A DNA stretch of 64,000 bases from Polaribacter sp. ALD11 (lineage in GTDB: Bacteria; Bacteroidota; Bacteroidia; Flavobacteriales; Flavobacteriaceae): positions 407,001-471,000 of the forward strand of contig NZ_CP025119.1 in NCBI RefSeq assembly GCF_002831685.1. Direction: 5' to 3'. A model generated the notes under the pieces. That model was not told where the DNA came from. It worked only from the letters and a program-made list of their open reading frames with translations, and did no database searches. This document shows positions 34,740 through 43,260 of this stretch, piece by piece. Numbering within the stretch: the first letter of the stretch is position 1; each line of letters starts with the position of its first letter. The position numbers were made by a program, and so were the translations under genes.

Positions 34740-35849
34740 ATGAGTCATTTTAAAGAACTTTTCGATACCTATAATTGGGATTTTAGTCTAAAAAGTATTT
34801 TTGATAAAACAGCTGTTGAGGTAAAACAAGCTTTGTTAAAAGACAAACTAGATTTAGAAGATTTTAAAGCCTTAATTTCTCCTGCTGCAAAACCATTTTT
34901 AGAAGAAATGGCACATAAAAGTCAGTTGTTAACAAAGAAACGTTTTGGAAATACCATGCAAATGTATGTGCCAATGTATTTGAGTAACGAATGCCAGAAT
35001 ATTTGCACGTATTGTGGTTTTAGTATGACAAACAAAATTCCGAGACGAACTTTAACAGATGCAGAAATTTTAAAGGAAGTCGCCTTTTTAAAAGCAAAAG
35101 GATATGATCATATTTTGTTGGTCACAGGAGAAGCAAATAAAACGGTAGGAGTTGAGTATTTTAAAAATGCTATTCAATTAATTCGCTCTCAATTTTCGAA
35201 TATTACCATAGAAGTTCAGCCTTTAGACCAAGACGAATATGAGTTGTTGGTAGAAAACGGATTGTATGCTGTTTTGGTGTATCAAGAAACGTATCATAGA
35301 GACGAGTATAAAAAACACCATCCGAAGGGAAAAAAATCTAATTTCGATTATCGTTTAGATACGCCAGATCGTTTAGGAAAAGCAGGAGTTCATAAAATTG
35401 GTTTGGGTTCTTTATTCGGATTAGAAGATTGGAGAGCGGATAGTTTTTTTACCGCTTTGCATTTAAAATATTTGCAAAAAACGTATTGGAAAACAAAGTA
35501 TTCTATTTCTTTTCCAAGATTACGTCCGCATTCTGGCGGATTAGAGCCAAAAGTAGAAATGACAGATTCGGACTTAGTGCAACTTATTTGTGCGTTTCGT
35601 TTGTTTGATGAAGACACAGAATTATCGATGTCTACCAGAGAAAGTGAGGTTTTTAGAAATCACATTGTTAATTTGGGAATTACTTCTATAAGTGCAGAAT
35701 CTAAAACAAATCCTGGAGGTTATACGGTAGAACCACAATCTTTAGAACAATTTGAAATTTCTGATGAAAGAAGTACTGATGACGTTGTACAAATGTTAAA
35801 AAATCAAGATTTAGAAGTAGTTTGGAAAGATTGGGAACACTTTAAGTAA
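34740..35849 (+). CDS. thiH: 2-iminoacetate synthase ThiH
   Basis: Radical SAM tyrosine lyase that makes dehydroglycine for ThiG, with p-cresol as by-product. The 369 residues include the [4Fe-4S] motif C-x3-C-x2-C in NECQNICTYCGFS. The C-terminal ThiH region SMSTRESEVFRNHIVNLGIT is also present. Use of ThiH rather than the oxygen-dependent ThiO indicates a route that can work without O2. It is adjacent to thiG and followed by the thiF gene after 43 bases. Confidence 0.95.
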   Translation: MSHFKELFDTYNWDFSLKSIFDKTAVEVKQALLKDKLDLEDFKALISPAAKPFLEEMAHKSQLLTKKRFGNTMQMYVPMYLSNECQNICTYCGFSMTNKIPRRTLTDAEILKEVAFLKAKGYDHILLVTGEANKTVGVEYFKNAIQLIRSQFSNITIEVQPLDQDEYELLVENGLYAVLVYQETYHRDEYKKHHPKGKKSNFDYRLDTPDRLGKAGVHKIGLGSLFGLEDWRADSFFTALHLKYLQKTYWKTKYSISFPRLRPHSGGLEPKVEMTDSDLVQLICAFRLFDEDTELSMSTRESEVFRNHIVNLGITSISAESKTNPGGYTVEPQSLEQFEISDERSTDDVVQMLKNQDLEVVWKDWEHFK

Positions 35850-35892
35850 TCAATTACGACTTTCAAATTACGAATTATAAAGAATAATTATC

Positions 35893-36942
35893 ATGCTTAC
35901 ATCAGAAGAAAAAAAGCAATACAATCGTCATTTAATTTTAAATGAAATAGGAAGGGAAGGGCAATTGAAACTAAAACAAGCCAAAGTTTTGGTTATTGGA
36001 GCTGGCGGATTAGGTTGCCCTGTTTTACAATATTTAACTGCTGCAGGTGTTGGTATAATCGGTATTATTGATGATGATGTTGTAGATCAAAGTAATTTGC
36101 AACGTCAGATTTTATATACGGTTGACGATATTGGTTTGTCAAAAGCTAAAACTGCTGCAAAGCGATTGTCGAGATTAAATCCGTTTGTGAATTTTAAGGT
36201 GTATCAAGAGAAGTTAACCAAAGAAAATGCCATTTTAGTATTCAGTAATTACGATATTATTGTAGACGGAAGCGATAATTTTTCTACGCGTTATTTAGCA
36301 AACGATGCGGCTGTTATTACGAATAAACCTTTAGTGTACGGAGCCATTTTTAAGTTTGAAGGTCAGGTAAGTGTGTTTAATTATAAAGGAAGTGGCACGT
36401 ATAGATGTTTGTATCCAACGCCACCAAAACCGAACGAATCTCCTAATTGTTCAGAAATAGGCGTTTTAGGCGTGTTACCCGGAATTATAGGAAGTTTACA
36501 AGCCAATGAGACTATTAAGATTATTTGTGGAATAGGAGCCGTTTTAGCCAATAAATTATTGATGTATGATTCTTTACAAATGAATCAAACAGTATTGAAA
36601 TATGAAAAAGATATTAAATTAGAAATTAATTCTTTAGAAACGGATTATGATTTTTTCTGTGGAATTTTATCCAAAGAAGAAATTTCTTTAGAAGAACTCC
36701 AAAAAAATAAAGAAAAATATAATTTATTAGATGTGCGAGAAATTTGGGAAAGAGAAGAATACCATATTGGAGGGCAACATATTCCTTTAGGCGAGTTATT
36801 AAAACGTATAGATGAGGTTCATCAAAATAAAAATTTGGTAGTGTATTGTAAATCTGGTATCCGAAGTAAAAAGGCGATTGATATTTTGGTTGAAAACAAT
36901 TATAACTTTAAAATATTGAATTTAAAAGGAGGTTGTTTTTAA
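35893..36942 (+). CDS. thiF: ThiF/MoeB-type adenylyltransferase with C-terminal rhodanese domain
   Basis: Activates the ThiS C-terminus by adenylation and, through the fused rhodanese, probably delivers sulfur. E1-like domain about 1-240: ATP loop GAGGLGCPVLQYLTAAGVG, then DQSNLQRQILY with the conserved Arg. Rhodanese domain about 260-349: active-site loop VYCKSGIRSKKA. The paired Cys-x2-Cys zinc ligands of E. coli ThiF are not present: the first site reads GTYRCLYP and only single cysteines remain. It is the last gene of the operon. Its partner could be ThiS; a molybdopterin role is less likely in this operon. Confidence 0.88.
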   Translation: MLTSEEKKQYNRHLILNEIGREGQLKLKQAKVLVIGAGGLGCPVLQYLTAAGVGIIGIIDDDVVDQSNLQRQILYTVDDIGLSKAKTAAKRLSRLNPFVNFKVYQEKLTKENAILVFSNYDIIVDGSDNFSTRYLANDAAVITNKPLVYGAIFKFEGQVSVFNYKGSGTYRCLYPTPPKPNESPNCSEIGVLGVLPGIIGSLQANETIKIICGIGAVLANKLLMYDSLQMNQTVLKYEKDIKLEINSLETDYDFFCGILSKEEISLEELQKNKEKYNLLDVREIWEREEYHIGGQHIPLGELLKRIDEVHQNKNLVVYCKSGIRSKKAIDILVENNYNFKILNLKGGCF

Positions 36943-37036
36943 TTGAATTCCGAAAAAAAATAATTATTTTATATAATTTTAAGTCTTAGATAGTTAAACT
37001 TTTTTAGATTGATTACAAACTTTAATCAAAAAACAC

Positions 37037-37044
37037 TACTTTTG
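37037..37044 (+). promoter_or_regulatory. -7 box of typA promoter
   Basis: TACTTTTG, a TAnnTTTG box 22 bases before the typA ATG. The TTG at 37009 is 25 bases upstream, a little far. Confidence 0.5.
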
Positions 37045-37066
37045 CCCGAAATTTAAGAATACATAA

Positions 37067-38839
37067 ATGCAGCCAATTAGAAATATTGCTATTATAGCCC
37101 ATGTCGATCACGGTAAGACAACGTTAGTAGATAAAATTATAGATCAAGCTAAAATCTTAGACGATCGTAAAGAACGTACAGATTTATTGTTAGATAATAA
37201 TGATTTAGAACGTGAAAGAGGAATTACAATTCTTTCTAAAAACGTATCTGTTCAATATAAAGACACAAAAATTAACGTAATTGATACTCCTGGTCACGCC
37301 GATTTTGGTGGAGAAGTAGAGCGTGTATTAAAAATGGCTGATGGTGTTTTATTATTGGTTGATGCATTTGAAGGACCTATGCCACAAACTCGTTTTGTAT
37401 TAGGAAAAGCCTTAGCTTTAGGATTAACACCTATTGTTGTTGTAAATAAAGTTGATAAAGAAAACTGTACTCCTGACATCGTTCATGAAAAAGTTTTTGA
37501 TTTAATGTTTGCTTTAGAAGCAACAGAAGAGCAATTAGACTTTACCACAATTTATGGTTCTGCAAAGAACAACTGGATGTCTACAGATTGGCAAAACCAA
37601 ACAACTGATATCGTTCCGTTATTAGATGCTGTATTAGAATCTATTCCAGCAACTAAGTACAACGAAGGTACACCTCAAATGCAAATTACTTCTTTAGATT
37701 TTTCTAAATTTACCGGAAGAATTGCAATTGGACGTGTTTTTAGAGGAGACTTAGAAGTTGGTAAAGAATATAGTTTATGTAAAGCTGATGGTTCTATTAA
37801 AAAAGTAAGAATTAAAGAATTACACGTATTCGAAGGAATGGGTAAAGTACAAGTAGAAAAAGTACCTTGTGGAGATATTTGTGCAATTACAGGTATTGAA
37901 GGATTTGAAATTGGTGATACAATTGCAGATTTAGAAAACCCAGAAGCATTACCAAGAACAGAGATTGATCAACCTACAATGAGTATGTTGTTTACAATTA
38001 ACAATTCTCCTTTCTTTGGTAAGGAAGGTAAATATGTAACATCTCGTCACATTAGAGATCGTTTGTTCAAAGAATTAGAAAAAAACTTAGCATTAAAAGT
38101 TGAAACTACTGATAGTGAAGATAAATTTAACGTTTTTGGACGTGGAGTTTTACACTTGTCTGTATTGATTGAAACAATGCGTAGAGAAGGATATGAATTA
38201 CAAGTGGGAAGACCACAAGTAATTATTAAAATGATTGATGGTAAGAAACATGAACCAATGGAAACATTGTCTATTGATGTACCAGAAGAAATGGCTTCTA
38301 AAGCAATTAACTTAGTATCTCTTAGAAAAGGAGATATGTTAGTTATGGAACCAAAAGGAGATTTACAGCATTTAGAATTTTCAATTCCTTCTAGAGGGTT
38401 AATTGGTTTAAGAAACAAAATTTTAACAGCAACTGGTGGTACAGCAATTATTAACCACAGATTTAGTGAATATGGGCCTTATAAAGGAGACTTTACTGAA
38501 GAAATAAAAGGAGCAATTGTTTCTTCTGCTGCTGGTAAAGCAACTGCATATGCATTAAACCGTTTACAAGATAGAGGAGTTTTCTTTATCGATGTGAATC
38601 AAGAAATCTATATTGGTCAAGTAATTGGAGAAAATAGCAAATCTGATGAGATGGCTGTGAACTTAATTAAAGGAAAGCAATTAACAAACATGCGTAAATC
38701 TGGTACAGATGAGGCTATGAAAATTGCACCAAAAGTAGATTTCTCTTTAGAGGAAAACATGGAATACATTAAAGCAGATGAGTACTTAGAAGTAACTCCA
38801 GAAAGTTTACGTATGCGTAAAATTGTTTTTAAAGGATAA
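37067..38839 (+). CDS. typA: GTP-binding protein TypA/BipA
   Basis: Ribosome-associated translational GTPase of 590 residues, which helps 50S assembly and growth under stress. The GTPase motifs are G1 AHVDHGKTT (11-19), the switch [10 protein letters not shown]3 DTPGHAD and G4 NKVDKE. Domains II and III follow, then the BipA-specific C-terminal region with the segment [15 protein letters not shown]. Monocistronic, with its own promoter and terminator. Confidence 0.97.
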   Translation: MQPIRNIAIIAHVDHGKTTLVDKIIDQAKILDDRKERTDLLLDNNDLERERGITILSKNVSVQYKDTKINVIDTPGHADFGGEVERVLKMADGVLLLVDAFEGPMPQTRFVLGKALALGLTPIVVVNKVDKENCTPDIVHEKVFDLMFALEATEEQLDFTTIYGSAKNNWMSTDWQNQTTDIVPLLDAVLESIPATKYNEGTPQMQITSLDFSKFTGRIAIGRVFRGDLEVGKEYSLCKADGSIKKVRIKELHVFEGMGKVQVEKVPCGDICAITGIEGFEIGDTIADLENPEALPRTEIDQPTMSMLFTINNSPFFGKEGKYVTSRHIRDRLFKELEKNLALKVETTDSEDKFNVFGRGVLHLSVLIETMRREGYELQVGRPQVIIKMIDGKKHEPMETLSIDVPEEMASKAINLVSLRKGDMLVMEPKGDLQHLEFSIPSRGLIGLRNKILTATGGTAIINHRFSEYGPYKGDFTEEIKGAIVSSAAGKATAYALNRLQDRGVFFIDVNQEIYIGQVIGENSKSDEMAVNLIKGKQLTNMRKSGTDEAMKIAPKVDFSLEENMEYIKADEYLEVTPESLRMRKIVFKG

Positions 38840-38889
38840 TTTTTAAAAATTATTTTCATTTCTGTTTTGGCAGAAATCTATATAAAATT

Positions 38890-38922
38890 AAAAAGCTCAA
38901 GTTTAAAACTTGAGCTTTTTTT
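38890..38922. terminator. Intrinsic terminator after typA
   Basis: A stem AAAAGCTCAAGTTT with AAACTTGAGCTTTT (38891-38919) and a T-run. The same GCTCAAG/CTTGAGC core reappears after guaB (52917), so it is a recurring terminator style here. Confidence 0.9.
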
Positions 38923-39076
38923 ATGGAGTTTAGCTCTTTTATTAAATTATAATTAACCTTAGTAAAAGAAGTGTTTTGATGTTTTAAAAAGAATAAAATT
39001 TAGATATATAAACTTATCTGAAAATTACTTCTAAATCTTTTTCTTTTTGTAGTTTTCCACTTATAAATAACATACA

Positions 39077-39853
39077 ATGCTATATATAATCGCTATTGCT
39101 TTACTTCTCTTTATTTTGTACGTTAGCTTTAAATCTAAGAAAAAAGTTCCAACAATACCTTTAAAAGACTTTATAGTCCCAAAACATTGGCATCAACTAT
39201 TATTAAATAATGTTGTTTTTTATAAAAAGCTAACAATTAATGAACAGAAAGTATTTTGTTCTAAGATGGCACATTTTTTAAATGAGACAAATATTAGAGC
39301 AATTCATTTTAAATTAGAAGAATTAGATACTTTATTAATTGCAGCAAGTGCAGTAATTCCGGTTTTTAGGTTTCCGAAATGGAATTATTCTAATTTGACT
39401 ACCGTATTAATTTATCCAGATTATTTTGATGAAGACTTACAATTTGATTCTAAAACAAAATATAGAACTATTGGAGGTTTGGTTGGTACAGGAAGGTTTG
39501 AGGATCAAATGATTCTTTCTAAAAAAGCGTTATATCATGGTTTTAATAATAAAACAGATAAAAATAATACAGCAATTCACGAATTTATTCACCTTCTAGA
39601 TAAAGCAGATGGTGTTATAGATGGCGTTCCTGCTGTTTTATTAGATAAGCAATACATCATTCCGTATTTACAATTAGTGCACAAGAAAATGGAGGCAATT
39701 AATAATGATACGTCTGATATTAGAAATTATGGAGGAACCTCTGAAATTGAATTTTTAGCGGTAGCAGGAGAATATTTTTTTGAAAGACCAAAGTTATTTC
39801 AAAGGAAACACCCAGAATTGTATAAAATGTTAGCGGCTTGTTTTATTAAGTAA
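39077..39853 (+). CDS. MtfA-like (M90 family) zinc metallopeptidase
   Basis: A 258-residue metallopeptidase with an N-terminal membrane anchor (about 1-18) and the zinc-binding H168-E169-x-x-H172 in AIHEFIHLLDKADG. The pattern HE(F/x)xHxLD is that of MtfA, whose E. coli member binds Mlc and has aminopeptidase activity. E. coli MtfA lacks the membrane helix, so this one is probably tethered with the catalytic domain on the cytosolic side, by inference. A downstream glutamate in FLAVAGEYFFERP may be the third ligand. Monocistronic. Confidence 0.85.
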   Translation: MLYIIAIALLLFILYVSFKSKKKVPTIPLKDFIVPKHWHQLLLNNVVFYKKLTINEQKVFCSKMAHFLNETNIRAIHFKLEELDTLLIAASAVIPVFRFPKWNYSNLTTVLIYPDYFDEDLQFDSKTKYRTIGGLVGTGRFEDQMILSKKALYHGFNNKTDKNNTAIHEFIHLLDKADGVIDGVPAVLLDKQYIIPYLQLVHKKMEAINNDTSDIRNYGGTSEIEFLAVAGEYFFERPKLFQRKHPELYKMLAACFIK

Positions 39854-39937
39854 ATTTAAATTTTTCTTTATCATAAAAAAGTAAGAATTCAAACAGAATA
39901 AAATCCATTTAAAAAGGTTTTAATAATTTGTTATTTA

Positions 39938-39945
39938 TATTTTTG
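39938..39945 (+). promoter_or_regulatory. -7 box close to the start of the 39950 gene
   Basis: TATTTTTG, a TAnnTTTG box ending 4 bases before the ATG. If used, the transcript would be leaderless or nearly so. Confidence 0.35.
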
Positions 39946-39949
39946 CAGC

Positions 39950-40327
39950 ATGAGTGAATTTAAAGTTTTATTTGAAACATTACAACGTAGCCTAACAAAT
40001 GATGAATTTGTAAAACTAACATTAAGCAAACCTATGCGAAAAAGTGAGGGTTTATTAAATGTATATGTTCGTTTATTTAAGGTTGATGATAAGTCTATTT
40101 TTGAATTGAAATATCGTCATGCTGAAGATAACGAGTTCAAACAATTTTCTTTGGAAGAAGTAATGTCTGAAATAGAAAAATTACTAATGGAAACCTTTAG
40201 AACCGCAACTTTATTTACTTTAAGTGAAGATTTAATAGTATTGGTTTCTAAAAATAAATTAGTTTCTTATAGAGACAATGCACCTAGCTTTAGAAATAAA
40301 TTACCAGAAATTCCTTTACAATCATAG
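39950..40327 (+). CDS. Unrecognised small protein resembling the N-terminal domain of a flavobacterial methyltransferase
   Basis: A 125-residue soluble protein with no catalytic motif that I can name. Its pattern FETLQRSLTNDEFVKLTLSK, IYVRLFKVDDKSIFELKYRH and FRTATLFTLSEDLIVL resembles, from memory, the N-terminal domain of a flavobacterial class I SAM methyltransferase about 390 residues long. Here the protein ends right after that domain, at IPLQS, and a terminator follows at 40349. Either it is a stand-alone domain or a shortened relic. Function is unknown. Its start could be near a leaderless promoter. Confidence 0.55.
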   Translation: MSEFKVLFETLQRSLTNDEFVKLTLSKPMRKSEGLLNVYVRLFKVDDKSIFELKYRHAEDNEFKQFSLEEVMSEIEKLLMETFRTATLFTLSEDLIVLVSKNKLVSYRDNAPSFRNKLPEIPLQS

Positions 40328-40348
40328 TTAAATAGAAATATATAATAT

Positions 40349-40384
40349 AAAAAAAGCCCAAGAGTTAAACCTTGAGCTTTTTTT
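40349..40384. terminator. Intrinsic terminator after the 39950 gene
   Basis: An imperfect stem (40349-40362 with 40371-40384, one C-A mismatch) flanked by A- and T-runs. It ends 57 bases past the stop and lies convergent to the thioredoxin gene. Confidence 0.7.
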
Positions 40385-40410
40385 ATTTAAAAAATTGAAA
40401 GTGTTGTTTA

Positions 40411-40929
40411 TTATTGAATAAATTGTTTTTTAATATTTTTCACATCCTTTTCTGATACTATTTTAGCCGACTTCTTTATTTTTTTAATAAATTCATTTAC
40501 TTCTTCGTTACTTGCAGGTCCTCCTAAATTCTGTCCTTTAGCATCAAAAGAATTTGTAATTACTTTTAAATCGGAATCTAAAATTACCCAAAAAGGCAAA
40601 CCAGCTTTGTCTCCTTCGTATTTTTTTAACAAGTCTTTAGAACCCGGATTTTCTAATTTTTCATTTTCTTTAGTTTCATTTACTACAATAGGTACAATCA
40701 CATAATTCTCTTCAAAGAACTTTTTTATGCCTTCAGCCTTCATGTCTTTGGTCATTTTATGACACCAACCACACCAAGAAGCTTCAAACTTTATAAAAAC
40801 GGCTTTACCTTCTTCTTTTGCTTTTATTTGTGCACTTTCTAATAAACTAGTCGTAGTTTCTTGCGCAGAAGTGGCAGTTATAAAAGAAAATAAACCTGCA
40901 ATTAATAGTACTAAAATTTTAATTTTCAT
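40411..40929 (-). CDS. Periplasmic thioredoxin-family protein
   Basis: A 172-residue exported thiol protein. It has a signal peptide (MKIKILVLLIAGLFSFITATSAQ, cleavage near residue 22) and the active-site pair C53-G-W-C56 in ASWCGWCHKM. The C-G-W-C-H-x-M pattern is like DsbD-gamma and the thioredoxin-like proteins annotated DUF255-type. It would act in periplasmic reduction or protection. The Lys-rich C-terminus has no extra domain. A TACATTTG box on the minus strand (40953-40960) may be its promoter. Confidence 0.85.
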   Translation of the reverse strand: MKIKILVLLIAGLFSFITATSAQETTTSLLESAQIKAKEEGKAVFIKFEASWCGWCHKMTKDMKAEGIKKFFEENYVIVPIVVNETKENEKLENPGSKDLLKKYEGDKAGLPFWVILDSDLKVITNSFDAKGQNLGGPASNEEVNEFIKKIKKSAKIVSEKDVKNIKKQFIQ

Positions 40930-41070
40930 GAATTAATTTTTTAAGTTATTCTCAAATGTAGAAAATTAATATTTTGTTATGTACTATAAAAGGATAAATT
41001 TTAAACGAGCTAAGTTCGATAAGAAGATTTATGTGTGTGTTGCTAACGGGTTTATAAATAATAAATTAGC

Positions 41071-42240
41071 TTAACTTTTTTTCAGTTTTAAAGAAATCAA
41101 TCCAAAAACAGGACCAATTGCCAATAACATATAGATAAAAGTAGAGTTTGTAGCATGATATAAATTACTAATTAATTGTATGCTAATAATAGTAATCGAA
41201 AAACCAATACAGTTTACAATGGTAAGCGCTGTTCCTTTGTCTTTTTCGGGTGCATTTTGTGCAACCAAAGTAGAAAATAATGGCGAATCTGCAATAACGA
41301 CCATTCCCCAGAAAAGTAAAAAGAGTATAAAAATAGTTTCATTAGCGATTATAAAAAAGAATGGAGAAACCAAACAACTAATACCAGAAAGTAATAACGT
41401 TGAAAAAGCTATTTTTTGAGTTCCGAATTTTTCTGCTAAATAACTGGCTAAAACACAAGCAATACTTCCAATACCAATAATAAAAAAAGATACCAATGGA
41501 ATATTAAACTGAACATCTGTATGTAATTCTGAATAGGTTTTTAGTAAAATTGGCACAAATGCCCAAAAAGTGTACAATTCCCACATATGTCCGAAATAGC
41601 CAAAAGCAGCTTTTCTAAAGGAAGTATTTTTAAAAACGTTTAAACAAATTGTCAAATCTAAAGAAGTTCCTTTTTTTCTAAATGGACCGTTTGGAACAAA
41701 AATAAAAAGTAAAAGTCCGCCAAAAGAAGCTAAAATAGAAATAGATAAAAGGACATTTTTCCATGAAAAAGTATGCATGCTATCTTTTAGTAAATGTGGT
41801 AAAGCAGTTCCTAAAACCAAAGCGCCAACCAAGAATCCCAAAGACTTACCTAATCCTTTTTGATAATAATCGGTGGCAATTTTCATTCCTACAGGATAAA
41901 TTCCTGCCAAGAAAAATCCTGTTAAAAAACGTAGCAATAATAAACTAGTAAAGGTATTTTTCTCTAAAATTAAGCAACTATTAAAGATTGCACCTAAAAT
42001 AGCGCAGAAAAAAAAGACTTTAGAAGGAGAAAAGCGATCTGCAATTGTAAATAAAGCAAACAAAAGTGTACCAATAATAAAACCAAACTGAACAGCAGAT
42101 GTTAAATTTTCTAATGCATTGGTTTCTAAATTGAAATTAACAACCAAATCATTTAAGACTGCGTTCCCTGCAAACCATAAAGACGTGCAGCAAAATTGAG
42201 AAATAACGATAATTGGAAGGACTATTTTGTGATGTTTCAT
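41071..42240 (-). CDS. MFS transporter
   Basis: A 389-residue major facilitator with twelve predicted helices. The loop between helices 2 and 3 is ADRFSPSKVFF, and the repeat in the second half is AEKFGTQKIAFSTLLLSG; both are degenerate forms of the D-R-x-G-R signature. The protein resembles YnfM/CynX-type exporters and nitrate/nitrite-like MFS, but the substrate is not deducible. Divergent from the HMG-CoA-lyase-like gene. Confidence 0.85.
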   Translation of the reverse strand: MKHHKIVLPIIVISQFCCTSLWFAGNAVLNDLVVNFNLETNALENLTSAVQFGFIIGTLLFALFTIADRFSPSKVFFFCAILGAIFNSCLILEKNTFTSLLLLRFLTGFFLAGIYPVGMKIATDYYQKGLGKSLGFLVGALVLGTALPHLLKDSMHTFSWKNVLLSISILASFGGLLLFIFVPNGPFRKKGTSLDLTICLNVFKNTSFRKAAFGYFGHMWELYTFWAFVPILLKTYSELHTDVQFNIPLVSFFIIGIGSIACVLASYLAEKFGTQKIAFSTLLLSGISCLVSPFFFIIANETIFILFLLFWGMVVIADSPLFSTLVAQNAPEKDKGTALTIVNCIGFSITIISIQLISNLYHATNSTFIYMLLAIGPVFGLISLKLKKS

Positions 42241-42311
42241 TTATACTGCGAATTTATTGAAAAGAATGTAATATTCAATTTAAAAACATTTTAGAAATCA
42301 GTTTGTTTCTA

Positions 42312-42319
42312 TATCTTTG
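42312..42319 (+). promoter_or_regulatory. -7 box adjacent to the start of the 42325 gene
   Basis: TATCTTTG, a perfect TAnnTTTG box ending 5 bases before the ATG at 42325. Transcription from it would give a leaderless message. Confidence 0.4.
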
Positions 42320-42324
42320 AATTG

Positions 42325-43182
42325 ATGAAAAAAGTCAAAATTATTGAATGCCCAAGAGATGCAATGCAAGGAATAAAATCTCATTTTATTTCGACAGAAA
42401 AAAAAGCATTGTACATAAATTCCCTTTTAAAAGTAGGTTTTGATACCATTGATTTTGGAAGTTTTGTTTCTCCAAAAGCAATTCCGCAAATGCGAGATAC
42501 TGCAGACGTTTTAGCAAAATTAGATTTGTCTAGAACAGATAGTAAATTATTGGCAATTATAGCAAATGTTAGAGGTGCAAATGATGCCTCACAATTTGAA
42601 GAAATAGATTATTTAGGATATCCTTTTTCTATATCAGAAAATTTTCAAATGCGAAATACGCACAAAACAATTGCAGAATCTATAGAAACATTAGATGAAA
42701 TTTTAAATATTGCAGATAAATCTAAAAAAGAAGTGGTTGCCTATTTATCGATGGGTTTTGGAAACCCTTATGGCGATCCTTGGAATGTGGAAATAGTAGG
42801 CGAGTGGACCGAAAAATTGTCTAAAATGGGTGTTAAAATTTTATCGCTTTCAGATACCGTTGGTAGTTCTACTCCAGAAGTTATCGAATATCTTTTTTCT
42901 AATTTAATTACTGAATACTCTAAAATTGAATTCGGGGCACATTTGCATACAATACCAGATAAATGGTACGAAAAAGTAAACGCAGCTTTTAAAGCAGGTT
43001 GCAATCGCTTTGATGGTGCTATAAAAGGCTATGGTGGTTGCCCGATGGCGAAAGACGAATTGACAGGAAATATGCCAACTGAAAAATTATTGTCTTATTT
43101 TACTGCAGAAAAAGCAGATACAAATATTAAACCAATGAGTTTTGAAAGTGCTTATAACAAAGCTTTAGAAGTTTTTGATTGA
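42325..43182 (+). CDS. Hydroxymethylglutaryl-CoA lyase-like enzyme
   Basis: A 285-residue (beta-alpha)8 enzyme of the HMGL/isopropylmalate-synthase family, cleaving HMG-CoA to acetoacetate and acetyl-CoA in leucine degradation. The start I use is ATG at 42325, not the TTG one codon before. Strand 1 reads IIECPRDAMQGI (R-D kept, the usual RDG-x-Q changed to RDAMQ). Metal-binding histidines lie in FGAHLHTIPDKW and the catalytic cysteine in GYGGCPMAKDELTGNMPTEK. Family is secure; exact substrate is less so because of the RDAMQ change. Confidence 0.82.
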   Translation: MKKVKIIECPRDAMQGIKSHFISTEKKALYINSLLKVGFDTIDFGSFVSPKAIPQMRDTADVLAKLDLSRTDSKLLAIIANVRGANDASQFEEIDYLGYPFSISENFQMRNTHKTIAESIETLDEILNIADKSKKEVVAYLSMGFGNPYGDPWNVEIVGEWTEKLSKMGVKILSLSDTVGSSTPEVIEYLFSNLITEYSKIEFGAHLHTIPDKWYEKVNAAFKAGCNRFDGAIKGYGGCPMAKDELTGNMPTEKLLSYFTAEKADTNIKPMSFESAYNKALEVFD

Positions 43183-43260
43183 TACTAATTTAATAATTGA
43201 AAATTAAATGAAAACTGTTGTTCAAATTTTGAATAATTCCATCTTTAACAAAAAAGTAAA

